Below, piece after piece: positions 34,243-43,113 of a DNA stretch of 64,000 nucleotides; positions within the stretch are counted from its first letter, which is position 1; every line of letters starts with the position of its first letter. This DNA comes from Brochothrix campestris (GTDB lineage Bacteria; Bacillota; Bacilli; Lactobacillales; Listeriaceae). The notes beneath the pieces are model-generated. The model had not been told where the DNA came from. It did not search any database and was given only the letters and a program-made list of their open reading frames with translations. The stretch is taken from the NCBI RefSeq assembly GCF_046058945.1, contig NZ_CP175511.1, forward strand, positions 868,001-932,000, written 5' to 3'. The position numbers and the translations under genes are program-made.

Positions 34243-34271
34243 TTGCAACTTGAGGGTGCAATGAGTATAGT
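34243..34271 (+). promoter_or_regulatory. Sigma-A promoter of clpX
   Basis: TTGCAA (34243-34248), a 17-bp spacer and TATAGT (34266-34271). The -35 is also the left arm of TTGCA-N9-TGCAA, which could be an operator. Start near 34278, leader about 78 nt. Confidence 0.6.
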
Positions 34272-34355
34272 AAATATAGAAATATAAGCATATTCGGGAG
34301 CGGGATAAGGGCAGTTGTTATCTTAATGTACGAGTTGATTTAAGGAGTGACGTTC

Positions 34356-35606
34356 GTGTCAAAATTCGATGAAAAAAGCCAGTTAAAATGCTCATTCTGT
34401 GGCAAATCACAAGATGAGGTCAAAAAATTAATTGCAGGGCCAGGCGTTTACATTTGTGATGAATGTGTCGATTTATGCAATGAAATTATCACAGAAGAAT
34501 TGGATGCTGTACAAGCACCCATCTTTGAAGAGTTACCAAAACCAAGTGAACTTCGTTCAACCTTAGATGAGTATGTCATCGGCCAAGATCGTGCTAAGCG
34601 TGCGTTATCAGTCGCGGTATACAACCATTACAAACGCATTCAAGCAACTGCGTCACAAGCCGAAGGCGATGTTGAATTGCAAAAAAGTAATATTTGCTTA
34701 ATCGGGCCAACAGGTAGTGGTAAAACATTATTGGCACAAACATTAGCGCGCGTACTCGATGTACCATTTGCAATCGCAGATGCAACCAGTTTAACTGAAG
34801 CTGGTTATGTCGGTGAAGATGTCGAAAACATTCTCTTGAAACTGATTCAAGCAGCTGATTTTGATGTCGAACGTGCAGAAAAAGGGATTATTTACATCGA
34901 TGAAATCGATAAGGTTGCCCGTAAATCAGAGAATACCTCAATTACACGTGATGTTTCTGGTGAAGGTGTTCAACAAGCCTTGCTTAAAATTTTAGAAGGT
35001 ACAGTTGCAAGTGTACCTCCTCAAGGTGGACGAAAACATCCGAATCAAGAATTTATTCAAATTGATACGAGCAAAATCCTCTTTATCGTTGGTGGTGCAT
35101 TTGATGGCATTGAAGGCATCGTTCGTAATCGTTTAGGTGAAAAAGTGATTGGTTTTGGCAAAGAGAACAACACAATCAATGAAGATGAATCATTGATGCA
35201 AAAAGTAGTGCCAGAAGATCTCTTGAAATTCGGTTTGATTCCCGAATTTATCGGTCGATTACCAGTAATGGCCTCACTCGAGTTGTTAGATGAACCGGCT
35301 TTAATTTCAATTTTAACAGAACCTAAAAATGCGTTAGTGAAACAATACCAACGTTTATTAGAATTAGATGACGTTGAACTTGAATTTACAACTGATGCAC
35401 TTAGCGCGATTGCCTTACTGGCGATTGAGCGACGCACCGGTGCACGTGGTCTCCGTTCAATCATCGAGCATATTATGTTAGATGTGATGTACGAAGTGCC
35501 AACCCGTGAAGATGTGACGAAATGTAAGATTACAGCAGCTGTTGTCAACGGCGAAGAACAACCGTTATTAAGCTTGAAAGACGGCTCTGAAATTGCAATG
35601 GCATAG
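34356..35606 (+). CDS. clpX: ClpX ATPase, substrate unfoldase of ClpXP
   Basis: 416 aa. The N-terminal zinc-binding domain has Cys12, Cys15, Cys34 and Cys37. AAA+ motifs: Walker A GPTGSGKT, Walker B IIYIDEIDKVAR, pore loop GYVGEDVENIL, sensor regions and the IGF loop FGFGKENN-like VIGFGKEN that docks ClpP. I use GTG 34356 (AAGGAG 8 nt upstream) over an in-frame GTG at 34347. It follows tig as in Bacillus, but lonB/lonA, which come next there, are missing. Confidence 0.97.
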   Translation: MSKFDEKSQLKCSFCGKSQDEVKKLIAGPGVYICDECVDLCNEIITEELDAVQAPIFEELPKPSELRSTLDEYVIGQDRAKRALSVAVYNHYKRIQATASQAEGDVELQKSNICLIGPTGSGKTLLAQTLARVLDVPFAIADATSLTEAGYVGEDVENILLKLIQAADFDVERAEKGIIYIDEIDKVARKSENTSITRDVSGEGVQQALLKILEGTVASVPPQGGRKHPNQEFIQIDTSKILFIVGGAFDGIEGIVRNRLGEKVIGFGKENNTINEDESLMQKVVPEDLLKFGLIPEFIGRLPVMASLELLDEPALISILTEPKNALVKQYQRLLELDDVELEFTTDALSAIALLAIERRTGARGLRSIIEHIMLDVMYEVPTREDVTKCKITAAVVNGEEQPLLSLKDGSEIAMA

Positions 35607-35656
35607 CACAACCGCAGTTGCTAGTGTATAATATAAAATGAGCAAGTAAATAAGCT

Positions 35657-35690
35657 AACTACCTTGTGCTATAGCCAAGGTAGTTTTTTT
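35657..35690 (+). terminator. Terminator between clpX and engB
   Basis: AACTACCTT pairs with AAGGTAGTT, followed by TTTTTTT that runs directly into the AAGGAG ribosome site of engB (35691-35696). Only 13 nt separate the T run from the engB ATG. A TATAAT at 35627-35632 precedes the hairpin. Confidence 0.85.
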
Positions 35691-35703
35691 AAGGAGCGAG
35701 ACG

Positions 35704-36285
35704 ATGAAAGTAAATCAAGTAGAACTATTAATCTCGGCTGTTAGACCAGAGCAATACCCAAAAGGGCAGTTGCCAGAATTCGCCTTAGCTGGTCGTTCGA
35801 ACGTCGGTAAATCATCATTTATAAACCGTATGTTACAACGTAAAGCAATGGCACGTATTTCATCTAAGCCAGGGAAAACACAGACACTAAATTTTTATGA
35901 AGTGGAACAAAAACTAATCTTTGTCGATGTACCAGGCTATGGTTATGCTAAAATCTCAAAGAGTGAGCGTGCCAAATGGGGCGTGATGATGGAAACATAT
36001 ATGACCGACCGACCACCGCTAAAAGCAGTTATTCAAATTGTTGACATGCGCCATAAACCGTCAAGTGATGACGTGGCAATGTATCAATTTTTAAAACATC
36101 ATGATATTCGTGTCATTGTAATCGCGACTAAATCGGATAAGATTCCGAAGGGGCGCTGGCAAAAAAGCATTAAAGAAATCAAAGAAACACTCAAATTCGA
36201 CGCCGATGATAATATTGTTACCTTCTCATCTGAAAGTGGTCTAGGAAAAGACCAAGCGTGGAAAATCATCGAGAAATTCATGTAA
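35704..36285 (+). CDS. engB: Ribosome-biogenesis GTPase EngB/YsxC
   Basis: A 193-aa essential GTPase for 50S subunit assembly. G1 AGRSNVGKSSFI (about 29-40), G2 Thr in KPGKTQTLNF, G3 DVPGYG, G4 ATKSDK (about 139-144) and G5 SSESG are in order. AAGGAG upstream. It is followed 13 nt later by hemL, with which it should be cotranscribed. Confidence 0.96.
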   Translation: MKVNQVELLISAVRPEQYPKGQLPEFALAGRSNVGKSSFINRMLQRKAMARISSKPGKTQTLNFYEVEQKLIFVDVPGYGYAKISKSERAKWGVMMETYMTDRPPLKAVIQIVDMRHKPSSDDVAMYQFLKHHDIRVIVIATKSDKIPKGRWQKSIKEIKETLKFDADDNIVTFSSESGLGKDQAWKIIEKFM

Positions 36286-36298
36286 GGAGTGAATCATC

Positions 36299-37594
36299 AT
36301 GCCGAAACGTAATATTAGCAAGTCACAACACGCGTTTAAAAGCGCTGTTACCAAAATGCCAGGTGGTGTGAGTAGTCCGGTGCGAGCCTTTAATTCAGTT
36401 GATACCGAACCGGTGTACATCGATCGCGGCGAAGGGGCTTATTTATATGATATCGATGGCAATAAATACATCGATTATGTTTTATCATGGGGGCCACTTA
36501 TTTTAGGTCATGCCAATCCGCGGGTCGTTCAAGACGTGCAAGCAATGACAGCCAAAGGCATGAGTTTTGGTGCAAATCATTTGAGCGAACTCGCATTAAC
36601 TGATGAAGTTATCAAACGGGTACCATCTGCGGAGTCTGTCCGCTTTGTTAACTCGGGCACCGAGGCAACGATGAGCGCACTGCGTTTAGCGCGAGGCTAC
36701 ACTGGTCGTGACCTCATCATTAAATGTATCGGTAGTTACCATGGTCATGGCGACTCGCTCTTAATTAAGGCGGGATCGGGTGTGGCTACCTTAGGTTTAC
36801 CTGATTCGCCGGGTGTTACAAAGGGTACTGTTGCGGATACAATCACAGTCCCTTACAATGATTTAGCGGCTGTTGAAGCAGTATTAAAACAACATCCACA
36901 ACAAGTTGCCGCGCTGATTGTTGAACCAGTCGCAGGTAATATGGGTGTTGTACCGCCGATTGCAGGTTATTTGGAAGGCTTGCGTAGCCTAACACATCGT
37001 TATGATGCGTTACTGATTTTTGACGAAGTGATGACCGGTTTCCGTGTGGGATTACAATGTGCCCAAGGCCATTTCGGTGTGACGCCAGACCTAACTTGTT
37101 TAGGTAAGGTCATCGGTGGCGGCATGCCGGTAGGGGCTTATGCCGGTCCGCGAGCAATCATGGAACAGGTTGCGCCAGCAGGGAACATCTATCAAGCAGG
37201 TACGCTATCGGGTAATCCGTTAGCGATGACTGCGGGGGTGGCAACACTCGAACAGCTAACACCGGCAGTGTATGCGGAATTTAATCGCATCATTGATAAA
37301 TTAACAACGGGTATCGAAACGATTGGGCGCGCCCATCAGATTCCCGTAACGGTTAACCGTGCGGGCTCGATGTTTGGTTTCTTCTTCGCTGATGGACCGA
37401 TTCATAACTTTAATGATGTGAATCGCTCTAACTTGACGCGCTTTAGTGACTATTATCGTGAAATGAGCGATCGTGGCATATACTTGCCGCCATCGCAGTT
37501 TGAAGGCTTGTTTATTTCGACGGCCCACACCGATGTTGAGATTGATGCGACCTTGAATGCGATGGAAGATACCTTTGCCATCTTGCAAAAGTAA
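36299..37594 (+). CDS. hemL: Glutamate-1-semialdehyde 2,1-aminomutase
   Basis: A 431-aa PLP-dependent enzyme that converts glutamate-1-semialdehyde to 5-aminolevulinate in the C5 heme route. SPVRAF near the N terminus, SYHGHGDSLLIKAGSG (about 140-155), DEVMTGFRVG, the PLP lysine in CLGKVIGGGMPVGAYAG and YQAGTLSGNPLAM all fit HemL, so it looks active. In Bacillus and Listeria it ends a hemA-(X)-C-D-B-L cluster at this same place between engB and valS. Here no other hem gene is present. A different aminomutase role is possible, but the motifs favour HemL. Confidence 0.92.
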   Translation: MPKRNISKSQHAFKSAVTKMPGGVSSPVRAFNSVDTEPVYIDRGEGAYLYDIDGNKYIDYVLSWGPLILGHANPRVVQDVQAMTAKGMSFGANHLSELALTDEVIKRVPSAESVRFVNSGTEATMSALRLARGYTGRDLIIKCIGSYHGHGDSLLIKAGSGVATLGLPDSPGVTKGTVADTITVPYNDLAAVEAVLKQHPQQVAALIVEPVAGNMGVVPPIAGYLEGLRSLTHRYDALLIFDEVMTGFRVGLQCAQGHFGVTPDLTCLGKVIGGGMPVGAYAGPRAIMEQVAPAGNIYQAGTLSGNPLAMTAGVATLEQLTPAVYAEFNRIIDKLTTGIETIGRAHQIPVTVNRAGSMFGFFFADGPIHNFNDVNRSNLTRFSDYYREMSDRGIYLPPSQFEGLFISTAHTDVEIDATLNAMEDTFAILQK

Positions 37595-37631
37595 GTACTG
37601 GCACACGTGTTGACGATATGAGGGTGAACCA

Positions 37632-37661
37632 TTGACGAATGTCGCTGTGAAATGCTACAAT
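37632..37661 (+). promoter_or_regulatory. Sigma-A promoter of valS leader
   Basis: TTGACG (37632-37637), 18-bp spacer, TACAAT (37656-37661). It drives the T-box leader that starts near 37668. Confidence 0.75.
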
Positions 37662-37667
37662 AAACGA

Positions 37668-37921
37668 AACTTAAATACTGCCAATAACGATGATGAGGAA
37701 GAGTAAATCAAGTGATTAGTTCAGAGAGGAAACGGCTGCTGCAAGTTTCTCTAATCCTTGGTTGAACGTAGCCTCTGAGTTGCTTTTTTGAATTCATAGT
37801 AAAAAAAGCCGGTGCGAGCCGTTACGTAAATGAAGTGCTTTCCTCTAAGGGGGAAGTATAAAGGTGGTACCGCGGAATGCTCTTTTCGTCCTTTTTTGAG
37901 GATGAATGGGGCATTTTTTAT
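37668..37921 (+). promoter_or_regulatory. Val-specific T-box riboswitch upstream of valS
   Basis: The 14-nt T-box is seen as AAGGTGGTACCGCGG at 37861-37875. It is followed by a terminator whose arms (TGCTCTTTTCGTCC/GGATGAATGGGGCA, wobble-rich) end in TTTTTT. Stem I lies around 37690-37800 and includes GAGGAAGAGTAAAT and a GAAC-GTA-G segment at about 37764-37771, from which I read a GUA (Val) specifier. Uncharged tRNA-Val would stabilise the antiterminator and turn on valS. Confidence 0.9.
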
Positions 37922-37944
37922 ATGGACAGAAAGGGATGATTACA

Positions 37945-40581
37945 ATGACAAACAAAGAACCGTTAGCAACAAAATATGATCCACAAGCAATCGAAGCCGG
38001 CCGTTATGACTGGTGGGTAAAAAAAGGCTTTTTCGAAGCAACAGGAGACGAGGCTAAACAACCGTTTAGCGTTGTAATTCCACCGCCAAACGTAACAGGT
38101 AAATTGCACTTAGGTCACGCTTGGGATACGACTTTACAAGATATTATTACCCGCCAAAAACGGATGCAAGGCTACGATGTACTTTGGTTACCAGGGATGG
38201 ATCATGCGGGTATTGCAACGCAGGCAAAAGTAGAGGCTAAATTACGTGAAGAAGGTATTTCACGCTATGATTTAGGCCGTGAAAAATTTGTTGAGCAAGT
38301 TTGGGACTGGAAAGAAGAATATGCCGGTCACATTCGTGAACAATGGGCAAGCATGGGCTTAGGACTTGATTATTCAAAAGAACGTTTCACACTTGATGAA
38401 GGCTTGAACAAAGCGGTCAACAATGTGTTTGTCACGTTGTACGAAAAAGGGTTGATTTACCGAGGTGAACGCATCATTAACTGGGATCCAGCGGCTCAAA
38501 CAGCACTTTCTGATATCGAAGTTATTCATAAAGACATAAACGGTCACTTCTATCACTTAAAATACCCGTTAACAGACGGGTCAGGTTTCTTAGAAGTTGC
38601 GACTACTCGTCCCGAAACAATTCCTGGTGATACAGCGGTTGCTGTTCACCCTGACGACGAACGTTATGCACAATACATCGGCAAAACGATTACATTACCG
38701 ATTATCGGCCGTGAAATTCCAATCATTGCCGACGAGTATGTTGAACGTGAATTTGGTTCAGGTGTCGTTAAAATTACACCGGCACATGATCCAAACGACT
38801 TTGAGGTTGGTAACCGTCATGACTTGCCACGTATTATCGTAATGAACGAAGATGGCACAATGAACGAAAAAGCAGGCAAATATAATGGCATGGATCGATT
38901 TGACTGTCGTAAAGCGATTATTAAAGACTTTGAAGCATTAGACTTAGTCGTTAAAATCGAAGATCATCCTCATTCAGTTGGTCACTCTGAACGTACTGAT
39001 GCAGTGGTTGAGCCGTACTTATCAAAACAATGGTTCGTTAAAATGGGGCCATTAGCTGAGCAAGCACTTGACTTACAAAAATCAGACGACAAAGTTAATT
39101 TTGTGCCTGATCGTTTCGATAACCAGTACACACGTTGGATGGAAAACATTCACGACTGGTGTATTTCACGTCAATTATGGTGGGGTCACCGCATCCCAGC
39201 TTGGTATAACGAAGCTGGTGAGGTACATGTTGGGATGGAAGCTCCTGCAGGCGAAGGCTGGACACAGGATAACGATGTCTTAGATACGTGGTTCTCATCT
39301 GCTTTGTGGCCGTTTTCAACAATGGGCTGGCCAGACGAAGACGCAGAAATGTTCAAACGTTACTTCCCGACGAATGTCCTTGTAACGGGTTACGATATCA
39401 TCGCTTTCTGGGTATCACGGATGATTTTCCAATCGGTTGAATTTACCGGTCGCCGTCCGTTTGAAGATGCACTGATTCACGGCTTGGTTCGTGACGAAGA
39501 AGGTCGCAAAATGTCGAAATCACTCGGTAATGGTGTTGATCCGATTGAAGTCATTAATAAATACGGTGCCGATTCATTGCGTTACTTCTTAACAACCGGC
39601 ACATCGCCAGGTCAAGATTTACGTTTCAGCTACGAAAAAGTTGAAGCAACCTGGAACTTCATCAACAAAATTTGGAACGCCTCACGTTTTGTAATGATGA
39701 ACATCGACGGTCTTGAAGCGAAAGACATCGATTTAAGCAACGTAACAGATGTTAGTGATCAATGGATACTCACGCGTTTAAACGAAACAATCGAACGTGT
39801 AACGGAGTTAGCGGACCGTTATGAATACGGTGAAGTTGGTCGTCAATTAAATAACTTCATTTGGGATGACTACTGTGATTGGTACATCGAAATTAGTAAA
39901 ATTACACTTTACGGTGAAAATGAAGCCGCTAAAGCAACAACGAAAGCGGTCTTAGCTTACGTATTGGATAATATTTTACGTTTGCTACACCCATTCATGC
40001 CATTTGTAACCGAAGAAATTTGGCAACAATTACCGACAGAAGGCGAATCGATTGTTACTGCTGCATGGCCAACTGTACGTGTTGAGTTGAACAACGAGCA
40101 AGCGGCTGAAGCGATGAAATTATACGTGGAAGTAATTCGTGCGGTTCGAACCATTCGTACAGAAGTGAACACGCCCTTAAGCCGTCCGATTACAATGATG
40201 ATTAAAGCGAAAACGCCAGCAGTAAAAGCGTTATTAGTCGAAAATAAATCATACATTGAGCGTTTTTGTAATCCCGAAACATTAACAATTGATACGGAAT
40301 TAGACGTGCCCGCACAAGTAATGACCGCTGTTGTCACAGGCGCTGAAATTTACTTGCCATTGCAAGGTTTAATTGATGTTGCAGCTGAAACGGAACGTTT
40401 AGCTAAAGAACTCGATAAATTGAAAAAAGAAGTGGCTCGTGTGCAAGGAAAACTGAACAACGAACGTTTTGTCGCTAATGCGCCAGACGAGGTTGTGGCT
40501 GTTGAACGTGCCAAAGAACAAGATTATTTAGAAAAACATGCGCTTGTTGAACAACGCATCGCAGAGTTAGCTAACCTATAG
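37945..40581 (+). CDS. valS: Valyl-tRNA synthetase
   Basis: An 878-aa class Ia synthetase. HIGH motif is HLGHAWD (55-61), the editing domain holds TTRPETIPGDTAVAVHP and the GxDP-like DHPHSVGH region, KMSKS is in GRKMSKSLGNGVDP, and there is a C-terminal coiled coil (AETERLAKELDKLKKEVARVQGKL) that grips tRNA. Start at 37945 with AAAGGGA 8 nt upstream; a longer in-frame version begins inside the T-box terminator. Regulated by the preceding T-box. Followed after 17 nt by folC. Confidence 0.97.
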   Translation: MTNKEPLATKYDPQAIEAGRYDWWVKKGFFEATGDEAKQPFSVVIPPPNVTGKLHLGHAWDTTLQDIITRQKRMQGYDVLWLPGMDHAGIATQAKVEAKLREEGISRYDLGREKFVEQVWDWKEEYAGHIREQWASMGLGLDYSKERFTLDEGLNKAVNNVFVTLYEKGLIYRGERIINWDPAAQTALSDIEVIHKDINGHFYHLKYPLTDGSGFLEVATTRPETIPGDTAVAVHPDDERYAQYIGKTITLPIIGREIPIIADEYVEREFGSGVVKITPAHDPNDFEVGNRHDLPRIIVMNEDGTMNEKAGKYNGMDRFDCRKAIIKDFEALDLVVKIEDHPHSVGHSERTDAVVEPYLSKQWFVKMGPLAEQALDLQKSDDKVNFVPDRFDNQYTRWMENIHDWCISRQLWWGHRIPAWYNEAGEVHVGMEAPAGEGWTQDNDVLDTWFSSALWPFSTMGWPDEDAEMFKRYFPTNVLVTGYDIIAFWVSRMIFQSVEFTGRRPFEDALIHGLVRDEEGRKMSKSLGNGVDPIEVINKYGADSLRYFLTTGTSPGQDLRFSYEKVEATWNFINKIWNASRFVMMNIDGLEAKDIDLSNVTDVSDQWILTRLNETIERVTELADRYEYGEVGRQLNNFIWDDYCDWYIEISKITLYGENEAAKATTKAVLAYVLDNILRLLHPFMPFVTEEIWQQLPTEGESIVTAAWPTVRVELNNEQAAEAMKLYVEVIRAVRTIRTEVNTPLSRPITMMIKAKTPAVKALLVENKSYIERFCNPETLTIDTELDVPAQVMTAVVTGAEIYLPLQGLIDVAAETERLAKELDKLKKEVARVQGKLNNERFVANAPDEVVAVERAKEQDYLEKHALVEQRIAELANL

Positions 40582-40598
40582 TCAAAGGACTGAAGCAG

Positions 40599-41891
40599 AT
40601 GACGACACAGTACGACGACGCAATCGCGTGGATCCACTCACGTTTACGCCTCGGTATTAAACCAGGACTTGAACGGATGACTTATCTGCTTGCGCAACTC
40701 GGGCATCCTGAACAGAAAAATCGTTGGGTCCATGTTGCGGGAACGAACGGTAAGGGGTCAACCGTTGCGTATTTGCGCACAACCTTACAAGCGGCAGGTT
40801 ATGAAGTTGGTACCTTTACCTCGCCTTACATTGAAACGTTCAATGAGCGCATCAGCGTCAATGGGCAACCAATCAGTGATGACGAACTGGTAGCATTGAT
40901 TACAAAAATACGCCCGATTGTTGAGGCGATGGCGACGTCGCCTTATGGTGAACCGACTGAATTTGAAGTGATTACAGCGATGTTCTTCGATTATTTTGCG
41001 ACGATGCACTCGATTGATATTGGCATCGTTGAAGTCGGACTTGGCGGCCGCTTAGATAGTACTAATGTGATTGATCCGATACTGAGTGTTATTACAACAA
41101 TCGGGATGGATCACATTGGCATTTTAGGAGATACCCTCGCCAAAATCGCCTCGGAGAAAGCCGGTATCATCAAACCGAATCGTCCGGTCGTTTCTGGAGT
41201 GACACAGGCTGAGTTGCAGCCATTGTTTCGTCAGTGGGCACTCGAACAGTCTGCGCCCTATTACGAGGTGGGTCAGGCTTATACAATCGAACAGGTAACT
41301 GACAATCGTTTAACTTTTAAAACGACCGATGACGTCTACAGAGATGTCGTTGTCGGTTTAGTAGGAGATCATCAGTTGCGTAATGCAGCGGTGGCGATAC
41401 AAGCGTTGCTGTTATTACAACCGCTTTATCCACATGTGACCGAAGCCGTAATACGAGTAGGGCTTGCCACAACAAAATGGCCCGGTCGGTTTGAAACGGT
41501 GCACCACCAGCCAACGATTGTGTTAGATGGCGCGCATAATAATGAGGGGATGACGACTTTTGTCGACACACTGGCTAAAATGTACCCTTCACAACCGAAA
41601 CAGGTGCTTTTCTCAGCCTTAACTGACAAACCACTGGATACGATGTTGGCGCGTTTATTAACGCTATCAAGCACCACGGTGACCTTAACGACTTTTGATT
41701 ATCCACGGGCAATGACAGCTAGTCAGCTACAAACGAAGGCCACGCAATTTGCACTGCCGCATGCAGCGGATTGGCGTCAGACGCTGACTACCTTCATTGA
41801 AGAAGCAACTGCTGATGATACCGTCATTGCAGTGACAGGGTCACTGTATTTTATCGCAGAAGTACGGGCGTATTTATTGGCGTTGAAATAA
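40599..41891 (+). CDS. folC: Folylpolyglutamate synthase/dihydrofolate synthase
   Basis: A 430-aa Mur-ligase-fold ATPase that adds glutamate to folates. P-loop HVAGTNGKGSTVAYL (about 44-58), VEVGLGGRLDSTNV (about 149-162), TTIGMDHIGILGDTLAKIASEKAGIIK and VLDGAHNNEGM are all family signatures. AAAGGA precedes the ATG. It shares the valS transcript, the same pair as in Bacillus. Confidence 0.95.
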   Translation: MTTQYDDAIAWIHSRLRLGIKPGLERMTYLLAQLGHPEQKNRWVHVAGTNGKGSTVAYLRTTLQAAGYEVGTFTSPYIETFNERISVNGQPISDDELVALITKIRPIVEAMATSPYGEPTEFEVITAMFFDYFATMHSIDIGIVEVGLGGRLDSTNVIDPILSVITTIGMDHIGILGDTLAKIASEKAGIIKPNRPVVSGVTQAELQPLFRQWALEQSAPYYEVGQAYTIEQVTDNRLTFKTTDDVYRDVVVGLVGDHQLRNAAVAIQALLLLQPLYPHVTEAVIRVGLATTKWPGRFETVHHQPTIVLDGAHNNEGMTTFVDTLAKMYPSQPKQVLFSALTDKPLDTMLARLLTLSSTTVTLTTFDYPRAMTASQLQTKATQFALPHAADWRQTLTTFIEEATADDTVIAVTGSLYFIAEVRAYLLALK

Positions 41892-41946
41892 GGGCTCTAT
41901 GTCAAATAGTGTTGTTATTCAAAATTTAGTAAAATAAGTCATTTTT

Positions 41947-41977
41947 GCAGCTACCTTTTTTGGTAGCTGCTTTTTTT
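41947..41977 (+). terminator. Terminator of valS-folC
   Basis: Perfect stem GCAGCTACC/GGTAGCTGC with a six-T loop, followed by TTTTTTT. Confidence 0.92.
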
Positions 41978-41992
41978 GTAGTCATTCCTAAT

Positions 41993-42083
41993 GTGAAGGA
42001 CGCTTTCTGCGGGTGACGCTTCATCCTCCGCGCTCCGCTGGGGGGTATTCAGCTGCCACTTTTCCCGCTAGAGTCGCCTTCAC
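41993..42083. repeat. GC-rich dyad intergenic repeat
   Basis: A 91-bp block far richer in G and C than its surroundings, bounded by imperfect inverted ends GTGAAGGA/CCTTCAC. On the minus strand it runs GTGAAGGCGACT..AGCGGG, then AGCGGAGCGCGGAGGATGAA, then GTCACCCGCAGAAAGCGTCC. This word order closely resembles, from memory, a dispersed non-coding repeat common in Bacillales genomes. It could fold into a long branched hairpin. Only one copy is seen in this window. Confidence 0.6.
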
Positions 42084-42153
42084 AAACGTCATGACGCTGC
42101 ACGTTTATTATTGAGGCTCTCGCGTATTAAAAGACAGTAAAAGAGTCAATTAA

Positions 42154-42906
42154 TTACGAGTTGGGAGCGATGCGTTTATGATTGAATCCGAGTAGAATCC
42201 TGTTTCTGAAATTTGAAAAGTTACGGTAACCAAACGAAATCCGTTTAATCACTTTTATTTTGTTATTGATCCCTCCTAAATGCCCGTTGGAATCCTTGTA
42301 TTTAAAGCTATTTTCGATTGCAAGTAAATGCTTGTTTAATATTTTTAAACTGCGTTTCAGTTGTGAAGAAACGAAAGGTTTTTTAGTCTGAATCAGTGAT
42401 TGGTAAGCAGGGAAATTTTTGTGTTGTAGCGCAATCAGTAATTGCTGTGCTAGTTCGTACGTTTCTTTGAATTCAACATCCAGTGTCATAAAGTAATCGA
42501 TGATTCCTCTCGAACTTTTTTGTCCGTTAAATAAACGATGATAGCGATAATCAAAATCGCTTAAGTCTGTTTTGTTTTTGAGAAGTAATTTCCAATACGC
42601 TTTGAGTTTACGATAAATCTTTTTATCTTCTGAGTTTGAAGTATCATAACGGTTCATGAGTTTAATGCGTGTTTGATTAAGGGAACGTGTTACTAATTGG
42701 GACAAATGAAAACGATCGATGATGGTATCTGCATTTGAGAACACCTCTTTAATTAAAGACCCGTAAGGGGCGTTCATATCGATGACAATCGTTTTTACAG
42801 AAGCTCTCGCTTCAGATGAATAATTTGAAAAGTAATCTCTGAGATGATGTAATCTTCTAGATGGGAGGATATCAATGATTTCATATTTTTTCGCATCAGT
42901 GAAAAT
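42154..42906 (-). pseudogene. ISL3-family transposase, 5'-truncated remnant
   Basis: The C-terminal half of an ISL3 (DDE_Tnp_ISL3) transposase. The frame is open from about 42906, reads TDAKKYEIIDILPSRRLHHL, then TIVIDMNAPYGSLI (one catalytic Asp), ADTIIDRFHLSQLV, FGYRNFSNFRNRILLGFNHK, and ends at 42154. An in-frame stop lies at 42907-42909. The whole N-terminal zinc-finger/HTH half and first catalytic Asp region are missing, so it cannot be active. It sits between folC and comC and is oriented against both. Confidence 0.85.
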
Positions 42907-42932
42907 TCACCAACACCATAAATTATAGAACC
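42895..42932 (-). mobile_element. Candidate left inverted-repeat end of the deleted ISL3 element
   Basis: On the minus strand the sequence begins GGTTCTATAATTTATGGTGT and continues TTGGTGAATTTTCAC, similar to ISL3-family termini, and joins directly to mid-transposase sequence. This implies an internal deletion that removed the 5' half of the gene but kept the end. The opposite end is not certain; GGCTCT at 42115-42120 is a weak candidate. Confidence 0.5.
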
Positions 42933-42943
42933 GAAATAATTGT

Positions 42944-42982
42944 TAACCCTCCAAAAAGGTTCTTTTTTGGAGGGTTTTTTAG
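42944..42982 (+). terminator. Terminator-like hairpin upstream of comC
   Basis: AACCCTCCAAAAA pairs with TTTTTGGAGGGTT, with TTTTTT on the plus strand. It lies outside the IS end and points rightward. It may be an older terminator of the folC unit, separated from it by the repeat and the IS insertion. Confidence 0.7.
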
Positions 42983-43113
42983 TTTGGCTTAAAGAGACGG
43001 AGTGCTTAACGAATATGCGTGCATTATGGCCAGTCTAGCAGTGTCAAAGCGCGAGAATCAGTTATAACACAGGCACTGATTGTTGCTATACTTAAAAGAA
43101 AAAAGGAGTCGCC

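Noticed and set aside
35057..35611. Long open frame on the minus strand inside clpX
   Set aside because: Lies wholly antisense to a certain gene, no ribosome site, low-complexity Ser/Asn composition typical of reverse frames.
37906..37944. Longer valS start
   Set aside because: It would begin within the T-box terminator; ATG 37945 has a proper ribosome site.
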